From positions 1 to 35,958 of the forward strand of contig JAGRNP010000029.1 of assembly GCA_020440705.1 (NCBI GenBank): DNA of 35,958 nt. Reading direction: 5' to 3'. How positions within the stretch are numbered: the stretch's first letter is position 1; each line of letters opens with the position of its first letter. Source of the stretch: a bacterium. GTDB taxonomy: Bacteria; Krumholzibacteriota; Krumholzibacteriia; LZORAL124-64-63. Below the pieces are notes generated by a model. It was not told where the DNA came from. It searched no databases and saw only the letters and a list, made by a program, of their open reading frames with translations. Positions 8,102 through 17,521 of this stretch are shown piece after piece. The translations under genes were made by a program, and so were the position numbers.

Positions 8102-9427
8102 ATGAAACGGAGAATCTTCACCATCCTGGCCTTGGCCGCCCTGGCGCTCGGCGCCGCCGGCAACGCTTCGGCCACCGGATTCAGCATCTACGAGGCCGGT
8201 TCGCGCGCCACGGCTCTCGGCTGTGCGTTCACCGCCACCGCCGACGACGCCTCGGCCATGTTCTACAACGCGGCCGGCCTGAGCTTCATGGAGGGCCAGC
8301 GGCTCGACCTGAATGCCATGGTGATCCGGCCGGACTTCAAGTTCTCCGGATGGCTCTCCCAGACCGACTACGCCTCCGGGGCCGACCCCGAGACCGGCCA
8401 GGCCGAGAGCAAGTCGTACATCGTGCCCGGCATCGGGTACACGAGCAACAAGGGCGGCGACATCGCCTGGGGCGTGGGCGTGTACGCGCCGTTCGGCCTC
8501 GGCGTCGTGTGGGAAGACCCCGAGACCTGGGTCGGCCGCCGCATCAGCCACGACGTGCAGATCGAGACGATCTACGTCACGCCGGGCATCAGCTACAAGG
8601 CCACGCCCGAGCTGGCGGTGGCCCTGGGCCTGGACTTCGCCTACCAGAAGCTGGCCCTGAAGAAGTACACCCCCGAGCCGGACTTCGGCCAGAACGCCAT
8701 CCACACCGAGATCGAGGGGTCGAGCAAGATCAACGTCACGCCCTCGCTGGGCCTCATGTACCGGCCCGACGACAAGCTCTCGATCGGCGCCATGTACCAC
8801 TTCAAGAAGACCATGAAGTTCGAGGACCAGGACGCCACCCTCGACCCCCTGTCCCCCATGTCGCCCGCGGGTGATCCGCTGCCCTGGGGCCAGAACCTGG
8901 TGAACGGCCTGGGCGGCTCGGCCCAGACCGTCGGCACCGAGCTCGAACTGCCCTCGATCCTGTCGCTGGGCCTGAGCTACCGCCTGACGCCCGCGCTGCG
9001 CGCCGAGGTCAACTACGTGCGCTTCGGCTGGGGCTCCCTCGAGGGCCTCGACCTCGACTTCACCAACGACAACCTCGACCAGAGCATCCACCTCGGCTAC
9101 GAGGACAGCTGGCAGATCCGCGCCGGCGTCGAGTACGCCGTCAACGAGCAGTGGGTCCTGATGGGCGGCTACGTGAAGGACAACTCGCCGCAGCCCACCG
9201 AGTCGGTCAGCCCGCTGCTGCCCGACAGCGACCGCAACGACTACAGCTTCGGCGTCATGTACCGCGGCGACAAATGGGACGTCAACGCGTCCTACATGGC
9301 CGTCATCGGCGACGAGCGCTCGAACATCGAGAACGGGGAGCCGGTGCGCAACACGGCCGACTACCCCATCGGCAACTACTCCGCGCTGGCGAACATCTTC
9401 GGCGTCGGCTTCACCTACCACTTCTAG
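8102..9427 (+). CDS. FadL/OmpP1-family outer-membrane transport protein
   Basis: 441 residues. A signal peptide (basic MKRR, hydrophobic core, cleavage near ASA/TGFS) is followed by the FadL N-terminal signature: GFSIYEAGSRATALGCAFTA, then ADDASAMFYNAAGLS (the family usually has NPAG). The rest alternates in the manner of a beta barrel and ends FGVGFTYHF, with the terminal phenylalanine typical of BamA substrates. FadL proteins let long-chain fatty acids or other hydrophobic molecules cross the outer membrane by lateral diffusion. The start is ATG at 8102, preceded by GAGGAGGCG. The lipoprotein SGNH hydrolase starts 15 bp after its stop, so the two form one unit ending at the hairpin at 10944. 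The ligand cannot be assigned. Confidence 0.92.
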   Translation: MKRRIFTILALAALALGAAGNASATGFSIYEAGSRATALGCAFTATADDASAMFYNAAGLSFMEGQRLDLNAMVIRPDFKFSGWLSQTDYASGADPETGQAESKSYIVPGIGYTSNKGGDIAWGVGVYAPFGLGVVWEDPETWVGRRISHDVQIETIYVTPGISYKATPELAVALGLDFAYQKLALKKYTPEPDFGQNAIHTEIEGSSKINVTPSLGLMYRPDDKLSIGAMYHFKKTMKFEDQDATLDPLSPMSPAGDPLPWGQNLVNGLGGSAQTVGTELELPSILSLGLSYRLTPALRAEVNYVRFGWGSLEGLDLDFTNDNLDQSIHLGYEDSWQIRAGVEYAVNEQWVLMGGYVKDNSPQPTESVSPLLPDSDRNDYSFGVMYRGDKWDVNASYMAVIGDERSNIENGEPVRNTADYPIGNYSALANIFGVGFTYHF

Positions 9428-9442
9428 AAGGAGGTGCCCGGA

Positions 9443-10921
9443 ATGCAGAAACGAACCAAGATTCTCCTGATCCTGTCCGTCCTGCCGGCTCTCCTGCTGG
9501 CCGGATGCTCCCTCGACGATCCCGCCACGCCGGCCGACCTGAACGGTCCCGGCCTCGAGGACGCCGGCGCGCGCTACGCGGCCATCGGCAACAGCCTGAC
9601 CGCCGGCTACATGGACGGCGGCCTGATGCAGGCCGGCCAGGCCGGCAGCTACCCGCGCCTCATCGCGCAGCAGCTGGGCCTGGACGACACCTCGTTCACC
9701 CAGCCCTGGATCAAGGCCCCCGGCATCGGCGCGGTCAACACGACCACCGGCGAAGTCGACGGCGTGTACTACTTCAACGGGGCCGGTCTGGCCCGTCTGG
9801 GCTCGACCCCGGCGCTCGACGTGCAGTCGACCCTGCTGCTGGCCGGCACCCAGCCCGTGGCCTACCACAACCTGGGCGTGCCCGGGGCGCTGCTGACCGA
9901 CGGCCGCAACGCCTACAGCGCGGCCACGAGCTTCGGCGCCTCGCTGACGCCGCCGAGCCCGAACCCGTTCTTCGACTTCATCAACCGCGCGGCCCTCTTC
10001 GGCAACACCGAGGTCACCCTCGCTGCCGGTCCGCCGGCCGTCACGACCCAGTCCACGTCGATGCACTACAAGGCCATCGCCAAGGGCGGGGCCCTGACCA
10101 CGGTGTGGCTGGGCAACAACGACGTGCTGGGCGCGGCCACGGGCGGCAACCCGACCGCCGCGAACATCACCGATCCGACGGCCTTCGGCGTCGAGTACAA
10201 CACCATGCTGCAGACCCTCGCGGGCGGCCTGCTCAAGCGCAACGGGTTCCCGGCGACCATCATCACCGCGAACATCCCAAGCGTGACCAGCGCGCCGTTC
10301 TTCATCCCGACGGCGACCTTCGAGACCGCCATCGGCGGCGCCTGGCCCTGGGGCTTCGAGGAGAGCAACGTCGACTACGTGCTCTTCCCGACCCTCAGCT
10401 GGGTGGCCGACGCCGGCAACCTGGGCTCCCCGATCCCCTCGACCGCGACCCTGACCACCACCGAGGTGACGACGGTCGAGACGGCCATCGCCACCTTCAA
10501 CGGCATCATCCTCAACGCCACGACGACCCTCGCGGCGACCGAGGCGGTGCCGGGTTCCGGGATTCCCCTGGCACGGGCGGCCATGGTCGACGCCAACGAC
10601 CTGCTCGCCGGCCTCGCCGCCGCGCAGAAGACCCACTTCCTGCTGCTGGTGGGCGGCGGCATGCCCCCGGCCACGGCCGCGGCCACGACCGCCTTCTCGC
10701 TGGACGGCATCCACCCCAACAACGTGGGCTACGGCATCGTCGCCAACGCCTTCATCGCGCAGCTGAACGCCCTCGAGGGCACCAGCGTGCCGGACGTGGA
10801 CCTGGCCGGCCTGAGCTGGGATCCGACCTACGGCGTGCCCCTGACGGCGCCGACCAAGACCGACCGCCCCTACCGGATGACCCCGGAGGACGCGGCCGGC
10901 CTGACGGCCGTCTGGCGCTGA
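9443..10921 (+). CDS. SGNH/GDSL-family hydrolase lipoprotein
   Basis: 492 residues. The N-terminus is a lipoprotein signal with lipobox LLLAGC (acylated Cys22). The hydrolase blocks are visible: AIGNSLTAGY with nucleophile Ser51 (block I), WLGNND (block III with Asn), and DGIHPNNVGYG with Asp421 and His424 (block V). SGNH enzymes are esterases, lipases or deacetylases. Export to the periplasm or outer membrane, together with the upstream FadL-like barrel, suggests it frees a fatty acid or similar product for uptake; this is an inference from position. ATG 9443 is chosen because AAGGAGG lies 8 nt upstream; a GTG nine bases earlier overlaps that ribosome-binding site. A strong terminator follows 22 bp after the stop. 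It is longer than typical SGNH enzymes (200-400 aa), with the extra length between blocks III and V. Confidence 0.87.
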   Translation: MQKRTKILLILSVLPALLLAGCSLDDPATPADLNGPGLEDAGARYAAIGNSLTAGYMDGGLMQAGQAGSYPRLIAQQLGLDDTSFTQPWIKAPGIGAVNTTTGEVDGVYYFNGAGLARLGSTPALDVQSTLLLAGTQPVAYHNLGVPGALLTDGRNAYSAATSFGASLTPPSPNPFFDFINRAALFGNTEVTLAAGPPAVTTQSTSMHYKAIAKGGALTTVWLGNNDVLGAATGGNPTAANITDPTAFGVEYNTMLQTLAGGLLKRNGFPATIITANIPSVTSAPFFIPTATFETAIGGAWPWGFEESNVDYVLFPTLSWVADAGNLGSPIPSTATLTTTEVTTVETAIATFNGIILNATTTLAATEAVPGSGIPLARAAMVDANDLLAGLAAAQKTHFLLLVGGGMPPATAAATTAFSLDGIHPNNVGYGIVANAFIAQLNALEGTSVPDVDLAGLSWDPTYGVPLTAPTKTDRPYRMTPEDAAGLTAVWR

Positions 10922-10943
10922 CCGCGACCAGCCCCACCAACGG

Positions 10944-10974
10944 CGAGGGAGCCCTCCGGGGCTCCCTCGTTTTT
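10944..10974 (+). terminator. rho-independent terminator after the fadL-SGNH pair
   Basis: A 10-bp perfect stem (CGAGGGAGCC / GGCTCCCTCG) with a 6-nt loop, followed at once by TTTTT, 22 bp after the hydrolase stop. Confidence 0.92.
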
Positions 10975-11058
10975 CGGGGGTCGGGGCTCCAGCCGCCCGC
11001 CCTCCGCCCGATAAGGGAGGACCGGCATTTTCCCTGTGCCGACGGGCGGGAAGTGTTC

Positions 11059-11064
11059 TATCCT
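11059..11064 (+). promoter_or_regulatory. putative -10 element for the rhomboid gene
   Basis: TATCCT lies 50 nt before the rhomboid ATG, just past the preceding terminator. No good -35 is seen at 17 nt; TTTTCC lies 25 nt upstream. It is supported mainly by its likeness to the elements before birA, eamA and the MATE gene. Confidence 0.3.
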
Positions 11065-11113
11065 GAGGGCAGAGGCAACGGCGTCGGCGCGGCGCCGACG
11101 GGAAGGAATTCAG

Positions 11114-12040
11114 ATGCGCACCTACGGTTCACCGGGCGGACGGATGGGATTCGGCGGCGGCATGGGCATCACCCCGGCCGTGAAGCTGCTGCTGATCGCC
11201 AACGCGGCGGTCTTCGTCGCGCAGACCCTCCTCGGCGGCGGACTCACCGGCCGGCCCGGACCGCTCACCCAGTGGCTGGCCTTCATTCCCCAGAGCGCCA
11301 TCTTCGGCCTCGAGGTGTGGCGCTTCTTCACGTACATGTTCCTGCACGGCGGCCTCTTCCACATCGGGTTCAACATGTTCGCCCTGTGGATGTTCGGCAC
11401 CCAGATCGAGGCCCGCTGGGGCCAGCGCACCTTCCTCGTCTACTACATCGTGTGCGGCCTGGGCGGCGCCGTCACCTACGGCCTGTTCAACCTGGCCGGG
11501 ATGGACGCCTTCATCCCCATGGTCGGGGCCTCCGGCGCCATCTACGGCATCCTGCTGGCCTACGGCCTGACCTTTCCCGACGCCGTGATCCTCGTGGGCC
11601 TGCTGTTCCCCATGAAGGCCAAGTACGCGGTGCTCCTCTTCGGGCTCATCGAACTGATGAGCACGGCCTCGGGCAGCTCCGGCGGCGTGGCCCACCTGGC
11701 CCACCTCGGCGGCATGCTCACGGGCTTCATCTTCCTGCGGCTGACCGTGCCGAGCATGGCCGCGGGGTCGCGGCGCTCCGGCGGTGGCGGCGGCTTCGCC
11801 GACATCGGCGGCGCCTGGAGGCGCTGGCAGACCAGGCGGCGCATGCGCGTGGTCCGGCCGGACGAGCGGTCCGGCGGCGCGCCGGGCAACGGCCGCAGCG
11901 GCGCCGACAACGGCGGCTTCCACACCCACGGCGGGCAGCGGGCCGAGATCGACGCCATCCTCGACAAGATCTCCCGCGAGGGCCTGCAGAGCCTGACCGA
12001 GGAGGAGCAGGAGATCCTGCGCCGGGCCGGTCGCAAGTAG
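11114..12040 (+). CDS. rhomboid-family intramembrane serine protease
   Basis: 308 residues with a six-helix rhomboid core. HGGLFHIGFNMFALWMFG (about 78-95) carries the conserved H-x4-H-x3-N, GASGAIYG (138-145) holds the nucleophile Ser140, and HLAHLGGMLTG holds the catalytic His (about 197). Rhomboids cleave transmembrane helices of membrane proteins. The ~30-residue glycine-rich N-terminus is cytoplasmic or unstructured. A basic linker and a C-terminal helix-turn-helix-like tail (EIDAILDKISREG, then LTEEEQEILRRAG) form the extension common in Bacteroidota-like rhomboids. The start is ATG 11114, behind GGAAGGAAT. The glycosyltransferase begins 53 bp downstream. Substrates are unknown. Confidence 0.92.
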   Translation: MRTYGSPGGRMGFGGGMGITPAVKLLLIANAAVFVAQTLLGGGLTGRPGPLTQWLAFIPQSAIFGLEVWRFFTYMFLHGGLFHIGFNMFALWMFGTQIEARWGQRTFLVYYIVCGLGGAVTYGLFNLAGMDAFIPMVGASGAIYGILLAYGLTFPDAVILVGLLFPMKAKYAVLLFGLIELMSTASGSSGGVAHLAHLGGMLTGFIFLRLTVPSMAAGSRRSGGGGGFADIGGAWRRWQTRRRMRVVRPDERSGGAPGNGRSGADNGGFHTHGGQRAEIDAILDKISREGLQSLTEEEQEILRRAGRK

Positions 12041-12093
12041 GCGCCGGCCATTCAGGACTCGACGCCGACGCGCCCCGACGCGACAATCCCCCC

Positions 12094-13050
12094 ATGGACC
12101 TGAGCATCGTCATCGTCAGCTGGAACACCCGCGAACTGCTGCGCGGGTGCCTGGCGTCCCTGCCGGCGGCCACCGCGGGCCTCGCGTGCGAGGTGCTGGT
12201 CGTCGACAACGCCTCGGCCGACGGCAGCGCGGCCATGGTGCGCGACGCCTTCCCGGACGCGATCCTGATCGAGTCGGGCGCCAACCTCGGCTTCAGCCGC
12301 GGCAACAACCTGGCCCTGCCCCGGGCCGCGGGCGATTACGTCCTCCTGCTCAATCCCGACACCGTCTGTCCCCCGGACAGCCTGTCCCGCCTGGTGGCCT
12401 TCGCCCGCGGCGTGCCGCGCCTCGCCGTGGTCGGGCCGCGCCTGGTCGACGCCGCCGGCCGGCCCACCATCTCCGGCGGCTGGTTTCCCCGCGCCCGGCA
12501 CCATTGGCTCGGCGCCCTCGATCCGCGGCGCCTGCTCTTCCGGGGTGCCCTGGCCGATCGCATCGTCTTTGCACCCCGGCCCGACGAGCCGTCCCATCCG
12601 GTGGAGTACGTCATGGGCGCCTGCTTCCTGATGCCGCGGGCGGCGCTCGACGCGGTCGGCCCCCTGGACGAGGGCTTCTTCATGTACTTCGAGGAGACGG
12701 ACTGGTGCTGGCGGGCGCGCGCCCTGGGCCTGGCGGCCTGGTTCTGCGGCGAGGTGGAGGTGGCCCATCTCGAGGGACAGGCCGCGGCCGCGGCCGGATC
12801 GTTCGGCCTCAACCAGTTCCAGGTGAGCTACCGGCGCTTCGTGCGCAAGAACTACGGGCCGGGTCGGGTCTGGCAGTTCCGGCTGGCCCAGTTCGCGGAG
12901 TTCAGCGTCAAGTCGCTGCTGCGGCGGCTGGTGCCGGGTGAGGAAAACCGGGCCCTGTCCGCCGCCTACGCGGCCAGGGCCCGGTTGCAACTGCGGAACG
13001 AGATCACGGCCGAGCCGCCCGGCGGCCCGACCCTTCCCGCCGGCGGCTAG
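12094..13050 (+). CDS. glycosyltransferase family 2 (rhamnosyltransferase-like)
   Basis: 318 residues with a GT-A fold: SIVIVSWNTRELLRGCL at the N-terminus, VLVVDNASADGS, ANLGFSRGNN, the metal/nucleotide motif LLLNPDT, and the catalytic region GFFMYFEETDWCWRAR. This set is typical of the WbbL/RfbN-like branch, which adds sugars such as rhamnose to lipid-linked glycans at the inner face of the cytoplasmic membrane. There are no membrane helices. The sugar donor and acceptor cannot be predicted. ATG 12094 is the first codon of the conserved domain, but no ribosome-binding site is evident; it follows the rhomboid gene by 53 bp and may be co-transcribed. The stop shares CTAG with the convergent RNase G gene, so there is no room for a terminator between them. 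Confidence 0.88.
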   Translation: MDLSIVIVSWNTRELLRGCLASLPAATAGLACEVLVVDNASADGSAAMVRDAFPDAILIESGANLGFSRGNNLALPRAAGDYVLLLNPDTVCPPDSLSRLVAFARGVPRLAVVGPRLVDAAGRPTISGGWFPRARHHWLGALDPRRLLFRGALADRIVFAPRPDEPSHPVEYVMGACFLMPRAALDAVGPLDEGFFMYFEETDWCWRARALGLAAWFCGEVEVAHLEGQAAAAAGSFGLNQFQVSYRRFVRKNYGPGRVWQFRLAQFAEFSVKSLLRRLVPGEENRALSAAYAARARLQLRNEITAEPPGGPTLPAGG

Positions 13051-14594
13051 CGGCGCCCGCCGCTGCGCGCCTTCTTCTCGAACTCGGCGATCAGGTCCTT
13101 GCCCGAATCGAGGCTCACGATGCGGAACTCCTCGATGTGCAGGGCCGCGTCGTCGAGCACGTTCAGCTCGATGTCGAAGGTCCGGCACAGCTCGCGGAAC
13201 TGCTCCGGGCGCTCCTCGAGCAGGTACAGCGCCAGCACGGGGTTGGCCTGGATCTGCAGCCGGCTCTCGCGGGTGACGATGGCGATCCGGTGCACGAGCC
13301 GCTCGATGCGGTTGCTCATGGTCTCCATCGAGAGCACCTTGCCGGTGCCGGTGCAGTAGGGGCAGTCGTCCGAAAGCTGGCTCAGCAGCGACGGCCGCAC
13401 GCGCTGCCGGCTCATCTCGACCAGGCCCAGGCCCGAGACCTGGAAGACCTTGTGCCGGGCACGGTCGCGCTTCAGGTGGGTCTTCAGCTCGTTGAAGACC
13501 TTCTTCTTGTTCGCCTCGCTCTCCATATCGATGAAGTCGATGACGATGATGCCGCCGAAGTCGCGCAGGCGCAGCTGCCGGGCCACCTCGCGGGCGGCCA
13601 GCATGTTGGTCTGGAGGATCGTCTCCTCCTGGTTGCGCCGCCCGGTGAAGCGGCCGGTGTTCACGTCGATGGAGACCAGGGCCTCGGTGGGCTCGATGAT
13701 CAGGTAGCCGCCCTTCTTCATCCAGACCCGCTTGTCGAGGGTCTTCTTGATCTCGGGCTCGATCTCGAAGTGGTCGAAGATGGGCAGGTCGCCCTTGTAG
13801 ATCTCGATGCGGTTCTTCAGCTCGGGCGCGAACGTCGTCACGTAGGTGCGCAGGCGCTCGAAGTCGTCCCGGTCGTCGATGATGAGCCGGGCCGTGTCCT
13901 CCTTGAAGATGTCGCGGATCAGGGCCACGACCATCCCCACGTCCTCGTGCACGAGCGCCGGCGCGGCGGCCTCCCGCCCGCCGGTGCTGATCTTCTCGAG
14001 CAGCTCGCTCAGGTAGGTGACGTCCTGCTTCACCGCGTCCTCGGTCATGGCCGTGGCCGCGGTCCGGATGATGAAAGCGCCCTCTTCGGGGCGGTACTTG
14101 TTGAGCAGCGATTTGAGGCGGGCCCGCTCGCGGCGGTCGTCGATCTTGCGCGAGACCCCCACGTGGCGGCCCTTGGGCATCATGACCAGGTAGCGCCCGG
14201 GCAGGCTGATGTCCGCCGTCAGGCGCGGCCCCTTGGAGCTGATGGGCTCCTTGGTGACCTGCACGAGGATCTCGTCGCCCACCTTGAGCACCGTGCCGAT
14301 GTCCGGCACGTGGCGCTGGCGGCGGCGGCCGCGCCCCCCGGCGGGGGCCTCCTCCTCCTCGCTGTCGTCGTGGTCGAGATCCGACGCGTGCAGGAAGCCC
14401 GCGCGCTCGAGCCCGATGTCGACGAAGGCGGCCTGCAGGCCCGGTTTGACCGAAGTGACTTTTCCCTTGTAGACGTTGCCGACGATCCGTTTGGCGTCGG
14501 CCCCCTCCACGAGCAGTTCCACCAGTTCGCCGTCCTCGAGCATGGCGATGCGGATCTCGTGCGGGGACGAGTTGATGACGATTTCTTTTCGCAT
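13047..14594 (-). CDS. rng: ribonuclease G (RNase E/G family)
   Basis: 515 residues, the length of RNase G rather than RNase E. The order is: N-terminal RNase H-like part, an S1 domain (VGNVYKGKVTSVKPGLQAAF) containing a charged insert at about 72-94 (acidic EEEE, then GRGRRRQR), the catalytic core with SIDVNTG (Asp310) and VIDFIDM (Asp353), which bind the catalytic metal, and the zinc-link CPYC (411-414) used for dimerisation. RNase G matures rRNA and decays mRNA from monophosphorylated 5' ends. The start is ATG 14594; no strong ribosome-binding site is seen. It follows the radical SAM fusion gene by 60 bp. Adjacency of rng and TIGR03960/TIGR03936 genes is widely conserved in bacteria. Confidence 0.95.
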   Translation of the reverse strand: MRKEIVINSSPHEIRIAMLEDGELVELLVEGADAKRIVGNVYKGKVTSVKPGLQAAFVDIGLERAGFLHASDLDHDDSEEEEAPAGGRGRRRQRHVPDIGTVLKVGDEILVQVTKEPISSKGPRLTADISLPGRYLVMMPKGRHVGVSRKIDDRRERARLKSLLNKYRPEEGAFIIRTAATAMTEDAVKQDVTYLSELLEKISTGGREAAAPALVHEDVGMVVALIRDIFKEDTARLIIDDRDDFERLRTYVTTFAPELKNRIEIYKGDLPIFDHFEIEPEIKKTLDKRVWMKKGGYLIIEPTEALVSIDVNTGRFTGRRNQEETILQTNMLAAREVARQLRLRDFGGIIVIDFIDMESEANKKKVFNELKTHLKRDRARHKVFQVSGLGLVEMSRQRVRPSLLSQLSDDCPYCTGTGKVLSMETMSNRIERLVHRIAIVTRESRLQIQANPVLALYLLEERPEQFRELCRTFDIELNVLDDAALHIEEFRIVSLDSGKDLIAEFEKKARSGGRR

Positions 14595-14654
14595 AAAAGG
14601 TCCAGCGTGCGCGACGGCGGAGCGGGCGACGTGCGTGGGCCGCCGGTAGCAGCC

Positions 14655-17474
14655 CTAGGCGCTCATGTGCCGGCCGAGCCAGTAACGCAGGCTGGATTCA
14701 CCTACTTCCTCGAGGGGCGACAACCAGCGCCCATCGGTGTGACGGCCCGAGTATCCCGTGCGGGTGACGGCGCAATGGCCCGGGACGGGCAGCGCCTCCC
14801 CCAGCAGGGTGGCCAGGAAATCGTGAACGGGCAGCATCGCCCCGGTCGCGCTCCGCAGGAGGGAGAAACGCAGGCCGCAGCCGTAGCCGTCCGTGGCTCC
14901 GGTGATCAGCCCGAGGCCGCCGGCAGGCACCAGCGTCCGGGCGTCGATCTCGATATCCCCCTTGGGACGCTTCCGGATCACGGGCCAGGTTGCACTGGCC
15001 AGGAAGCCGTCCACGGCAGCGGCGACCGTTTCCGTCGCGGGACCGCCCTCGCACTCACCGGGAATGAGCACCCGGTAGTCGAAGCGGGACACGTTCTGGT
15101 CGATGGACGGGGGAGTCTGTCCGCCGACGATCACGCTTCGTTTGAATCCCAGTCCCGCGGGCAGGGTCCGGTTGATCTCCTCGATCCAACCGGGCACCTG
15201 ATGCTCCATGGCGATGTCGAGACATTCACGCAGACCGACAACGCCCACCGGCAGCGGGGGGCCGAACTTCAGGAGCGGATGGGGATGATAGCCCTTGCTG
15301 TACGCCGCAGGCAAGCCTGAACGTCGCAGGGCCAGATGCAATTGACGCTGGAAATCGAGGTGCCCGAGGAAGGCCATGTCCCCCGCCTTCTCGTACTCGA
15401 CCCGGTACCAGCACTTGGCGGCGGCCTGGTTGCGCCAGATGCGCCATTTCGGCTCCTCACGCCCGGGGGCCCCCTCCTCGGCGTTGCGGGCGTCGAAGGC
15501 CGGAGACTCGGGGGCCGCGGGCCGTGCCCGCAGCGGCGTCGGGGGCCGGGGATCGTCGCGGAGGGCCACGGCGCCGCGGCCGTGGCTCGGAATCGCGGGG
15601 CCCCGCCGGGCCGGCTGGTCACCCAGGGCCTCGAGCTTGGCGAAGACGTGGAGCAGGTCGCCCGAGCACGAGGTGCAGTCGTAGCACGCCCCCTCCAGGC
15701 GGCAGTCCGGCAGGGTGCGCTCGGCCACGGCCCGACGCCAGTCGCGCTTGAGGAAGTCCTTCTCCACACCGGCGTCGACCGTGTCCCAGGGCAGCGGGGC
15801 GTCCGGGTCGCGGGGCGCCAGGTAGGCGTCGCCATCGACCCCGGTGGCCGCCAGGGCCCGTTCCCAGACCGCGAAGTCGAAGGTCTCGCTCCAGGCGTCG
15901 AAGCGGGCGCCCAGGCGCCAGGCCGTCTCGACGACCGGGCTCAGGCCCCCGTCGCCCAGGCCCAGCATCCCCTCGAGGTACGAGGTCTCCGGCTCGCGCG
16001 TGCTCACCTTGACCTTCATGCGGCGCAGGGGCCGCGAGAGGTAGTTGTTGCGCCGGTTGATCTCGTCGCGCGAGATCTGGCCCGCCCACTGGAAGGGCGT
16101 GTGGGACTTGGGCGAGAACGGAGAGAGCGACACGTGCACCTGGCTGCCGCCGCGCGGGGCCTCGGCCACCACCTTGCCCACCAGGGAGAGCAGCTCGTCG
16201 AGGTCGTCGTTGGTCTCGGTCGGCAGGCCGATCATGAAGTACAGCTTCACGTGCTTGACACCGCCGGCGAAGGCCTGGCGCGCCGTGGAGACGATGTCGT
16301 CCTCGGTGATGTTCTTGTTGATGACGTCGCGCAGGCGCTGGCTGCCCGCCTCCGGGGCGAAGGTGAAGCTGCCCGGGCGCTCCTGGCTGATGACCTCGTA
16401 GAGGCCCGCGTCCACCGAGTCGACCCGCAGGCTCGGCAGGGCCACGTTGGTGTGCTGGCCGTCGAGCTTGTCCTTGATGCCGACGACGGTCTCGCCGAGA
16501 CCCGTGTAGTCGCTGGTCGACAGGCTCAGCAGGCTGACCTCGCTCAGCCCCGCGTCGGCGATGCCCTCGGCGGCGGCCTTGACCAGCTCCGCCGCGTCGC
16601 GCTCGCGCACCGGACGGGTGATCATCCCCGCCTGGCAGAAGCGGCAGCCGCGGACGCAGCCCCGCATGACCTCCAGGGCCAGGCGGTCGTGCACCGGTTC
16701 CACCGTCGGCACGATCGGACGGGGCGGCGCGAAGGTGTTCAGGTCCTGCAGCACCCGCGCGCGCACCGGCGCGGGCACCGCCGGATGCCAGGCGCCCTCG
16801 ATGCCGTGCAGGGCCCGGACGATCTCCGCGCGCGAGGCCCCTTCCCGCTTCAGGCGGGTGATGATCGCCACCGCGTCGAGCACCGACTCCTCGCCGTCGC
16901 CCAGCAGGACCAGGTCGAGGAAGGGATGCACGACCGTCGGGTTCAGCACGCACGAACCGCCGGCCACGAAGATCGGATCGCCCTCGCCGCGATCGGCCGC
17001 CCGCAGGGGCGAGCCGGCGAGGTCGATCATCGTCAGCATGTTGGTGTAGGACAGCTCGTAGCCCAGGCTGAAGCCGACCAGGTCGAACTGCCGCGCCGGG
17101 CGCCGCGAGGCCAGGCCGTAGAGGGGCAGCCGCTCGCCGCGCATGGCTGCCTCCATGTCGGGCCAGGGCGCGTAGGCGAAGTCGGCGAAGCCGCCCTCGC
17201 GATCGCGGATGAGCTGGTACAGGATCCGCAGCCCCTGGTGGGACATACCCACCTCGTAGGCGTCGGGGAAGGTCAGCAGGATGTTGGCCCCGGCCGGGTC
17301 CCAGCCCTCGCCGGTGGTGCCGAACTCGCCGCCGATGTAGCGGGCGGCGTTCTGGACCAGCGGCAGCACGCGCCGGGTCAGGGCCCGGCTCAGCTGCGCC
17401 GGGTCGTCATAGAGCGGGTCCGGACGCCAATCCGGAAACGCGTTTCCGGTGGCCTCCGGGCCCTTGTCACGCAT
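14655..17474 (-). CDS. TIGR03960-type radical SAM protein fused to TIGR03936/DUF2344 domain
   Basis: 939 residues. The N-terminal ~200 resemble a B12-binding-like Rossmann domain (GANILLTFPDAYEVGMSHQG). The radical SAM core follows, with RGCVRGCRFC (Cys273, 277, 280 binding the [4Fe-4S] cluster) and the SAM-binding sheet TFAPEAGSQRLR. A cysteine group (CRLEGACYDCTSC, 591-603) may hold a second cluster. After a proline/alanine-rich linker (about 620-680) comes a DUF2344 domain (from about 690: YEKAGDMAFLGHLD, then YSKGYHPHPLLKFGPPLP). Both parts are of unknown function but are usually adjacent or fused and next to rng. ATG 17474 is taken as the start. GTG two codons earlier, with GAGG 6 nt before it, is an alternative. 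It lies 47 bp after purF. Confidence 0.88.
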   Translation of the reverse strand: MRDKGPEATGNAFPDWRPDPLYDDPAQLSRALTRRVLPLVQNAARYIGGEFGTTGEGWDPAGANILLTFPDAYEVGMSHQGLRILYQLIRDREGGFADFAYAPWPDMEAAMRGERLPLYGLASRRPARQFDLVGFSLGYELSYTNMLTMIDLAGSPLRAADRGEGDPIFVAGGSCVLNPTVVHPFLDLVLLGDGEESVLDAVAIITRLKREGASRAEIVRALHGIEGAWHPAVPAPVRARVLQDLNTFAPPRPIVPTVEPVHDRLALEVMRGCVRGCRFCQAGMITRPVRERDAAELVKAAAEGIADAGLSEVSLLSLSTSDYTGLGETVVGIKDKLDGQHTNVALPSLRVDSVDAGLYEVISQERPGSFTFAPEAGSQRLRDVINKNITEDDIVSTARQAFAGGVKHVKLYFMIGLPTETNDDLDELLSLVGKVVAEAPRGGSQVHVSLSPFSPKSHTPFQWAGQISRDEINRRNNYLSRPLRRMKVKVSTREPETSYLEGMLGLGDGGLSPVVETAWRLGARFDAWSETFDFAVWERALAATGVDGDAYLAPRDPDAPLPWDTVDAGVEKDFLKRDWRRAVAERTLPDCRLEGACYDCTSCSGDLLHVFAKLEALGDQPARRGPAIPSHGRGAVALRDDPRPPTPLRARPAAPESPAFDARNAEEGAPGREEPKWRIWRNQAAAKCWYRVEYEKAGDMAFLGHLDFQRQLHLALRRSGLPAAYSKGYHPHPLLKFGPPLPVGVVGLRECLDIAMEHQVPGWIEEINRTLPAGLGFKRSVIVGGQTPPSIDQNVSRFDYRVLIPGECEGGPATETVAAAVDGFLASATWPVIRKRPKGDIEIDARTLVPAGGLGLITGATDGYGCGLRFSLLRSATGAMLPVHDFLATLLGEALPVPGHCAVTRTGYSGRHTDGRWLSPLEEVGESSLRYWLGRHMSA

Positions 17475-17521
17475 GATCACGATGTTCCTCGTCACTTCTC
17501 CCCCGCCGTGGCGCGCCCCTC

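Noticed and set aside
7916-10714. 932-codon minus-strand frame antisense to the fadL-like and SGNH genes
   Set aside because: No domain signature, and a composition typical of antisense to GC-rich codons. The plus-strand genes have signal peptides and catalytic motifs.
9151-12093. Plus-strand frame running through the SGNH and rhomboid genes into the glycosyltransferase
   Set aside because: Only the part from 12094 shows a real protein family; the upstream part is a shadow.
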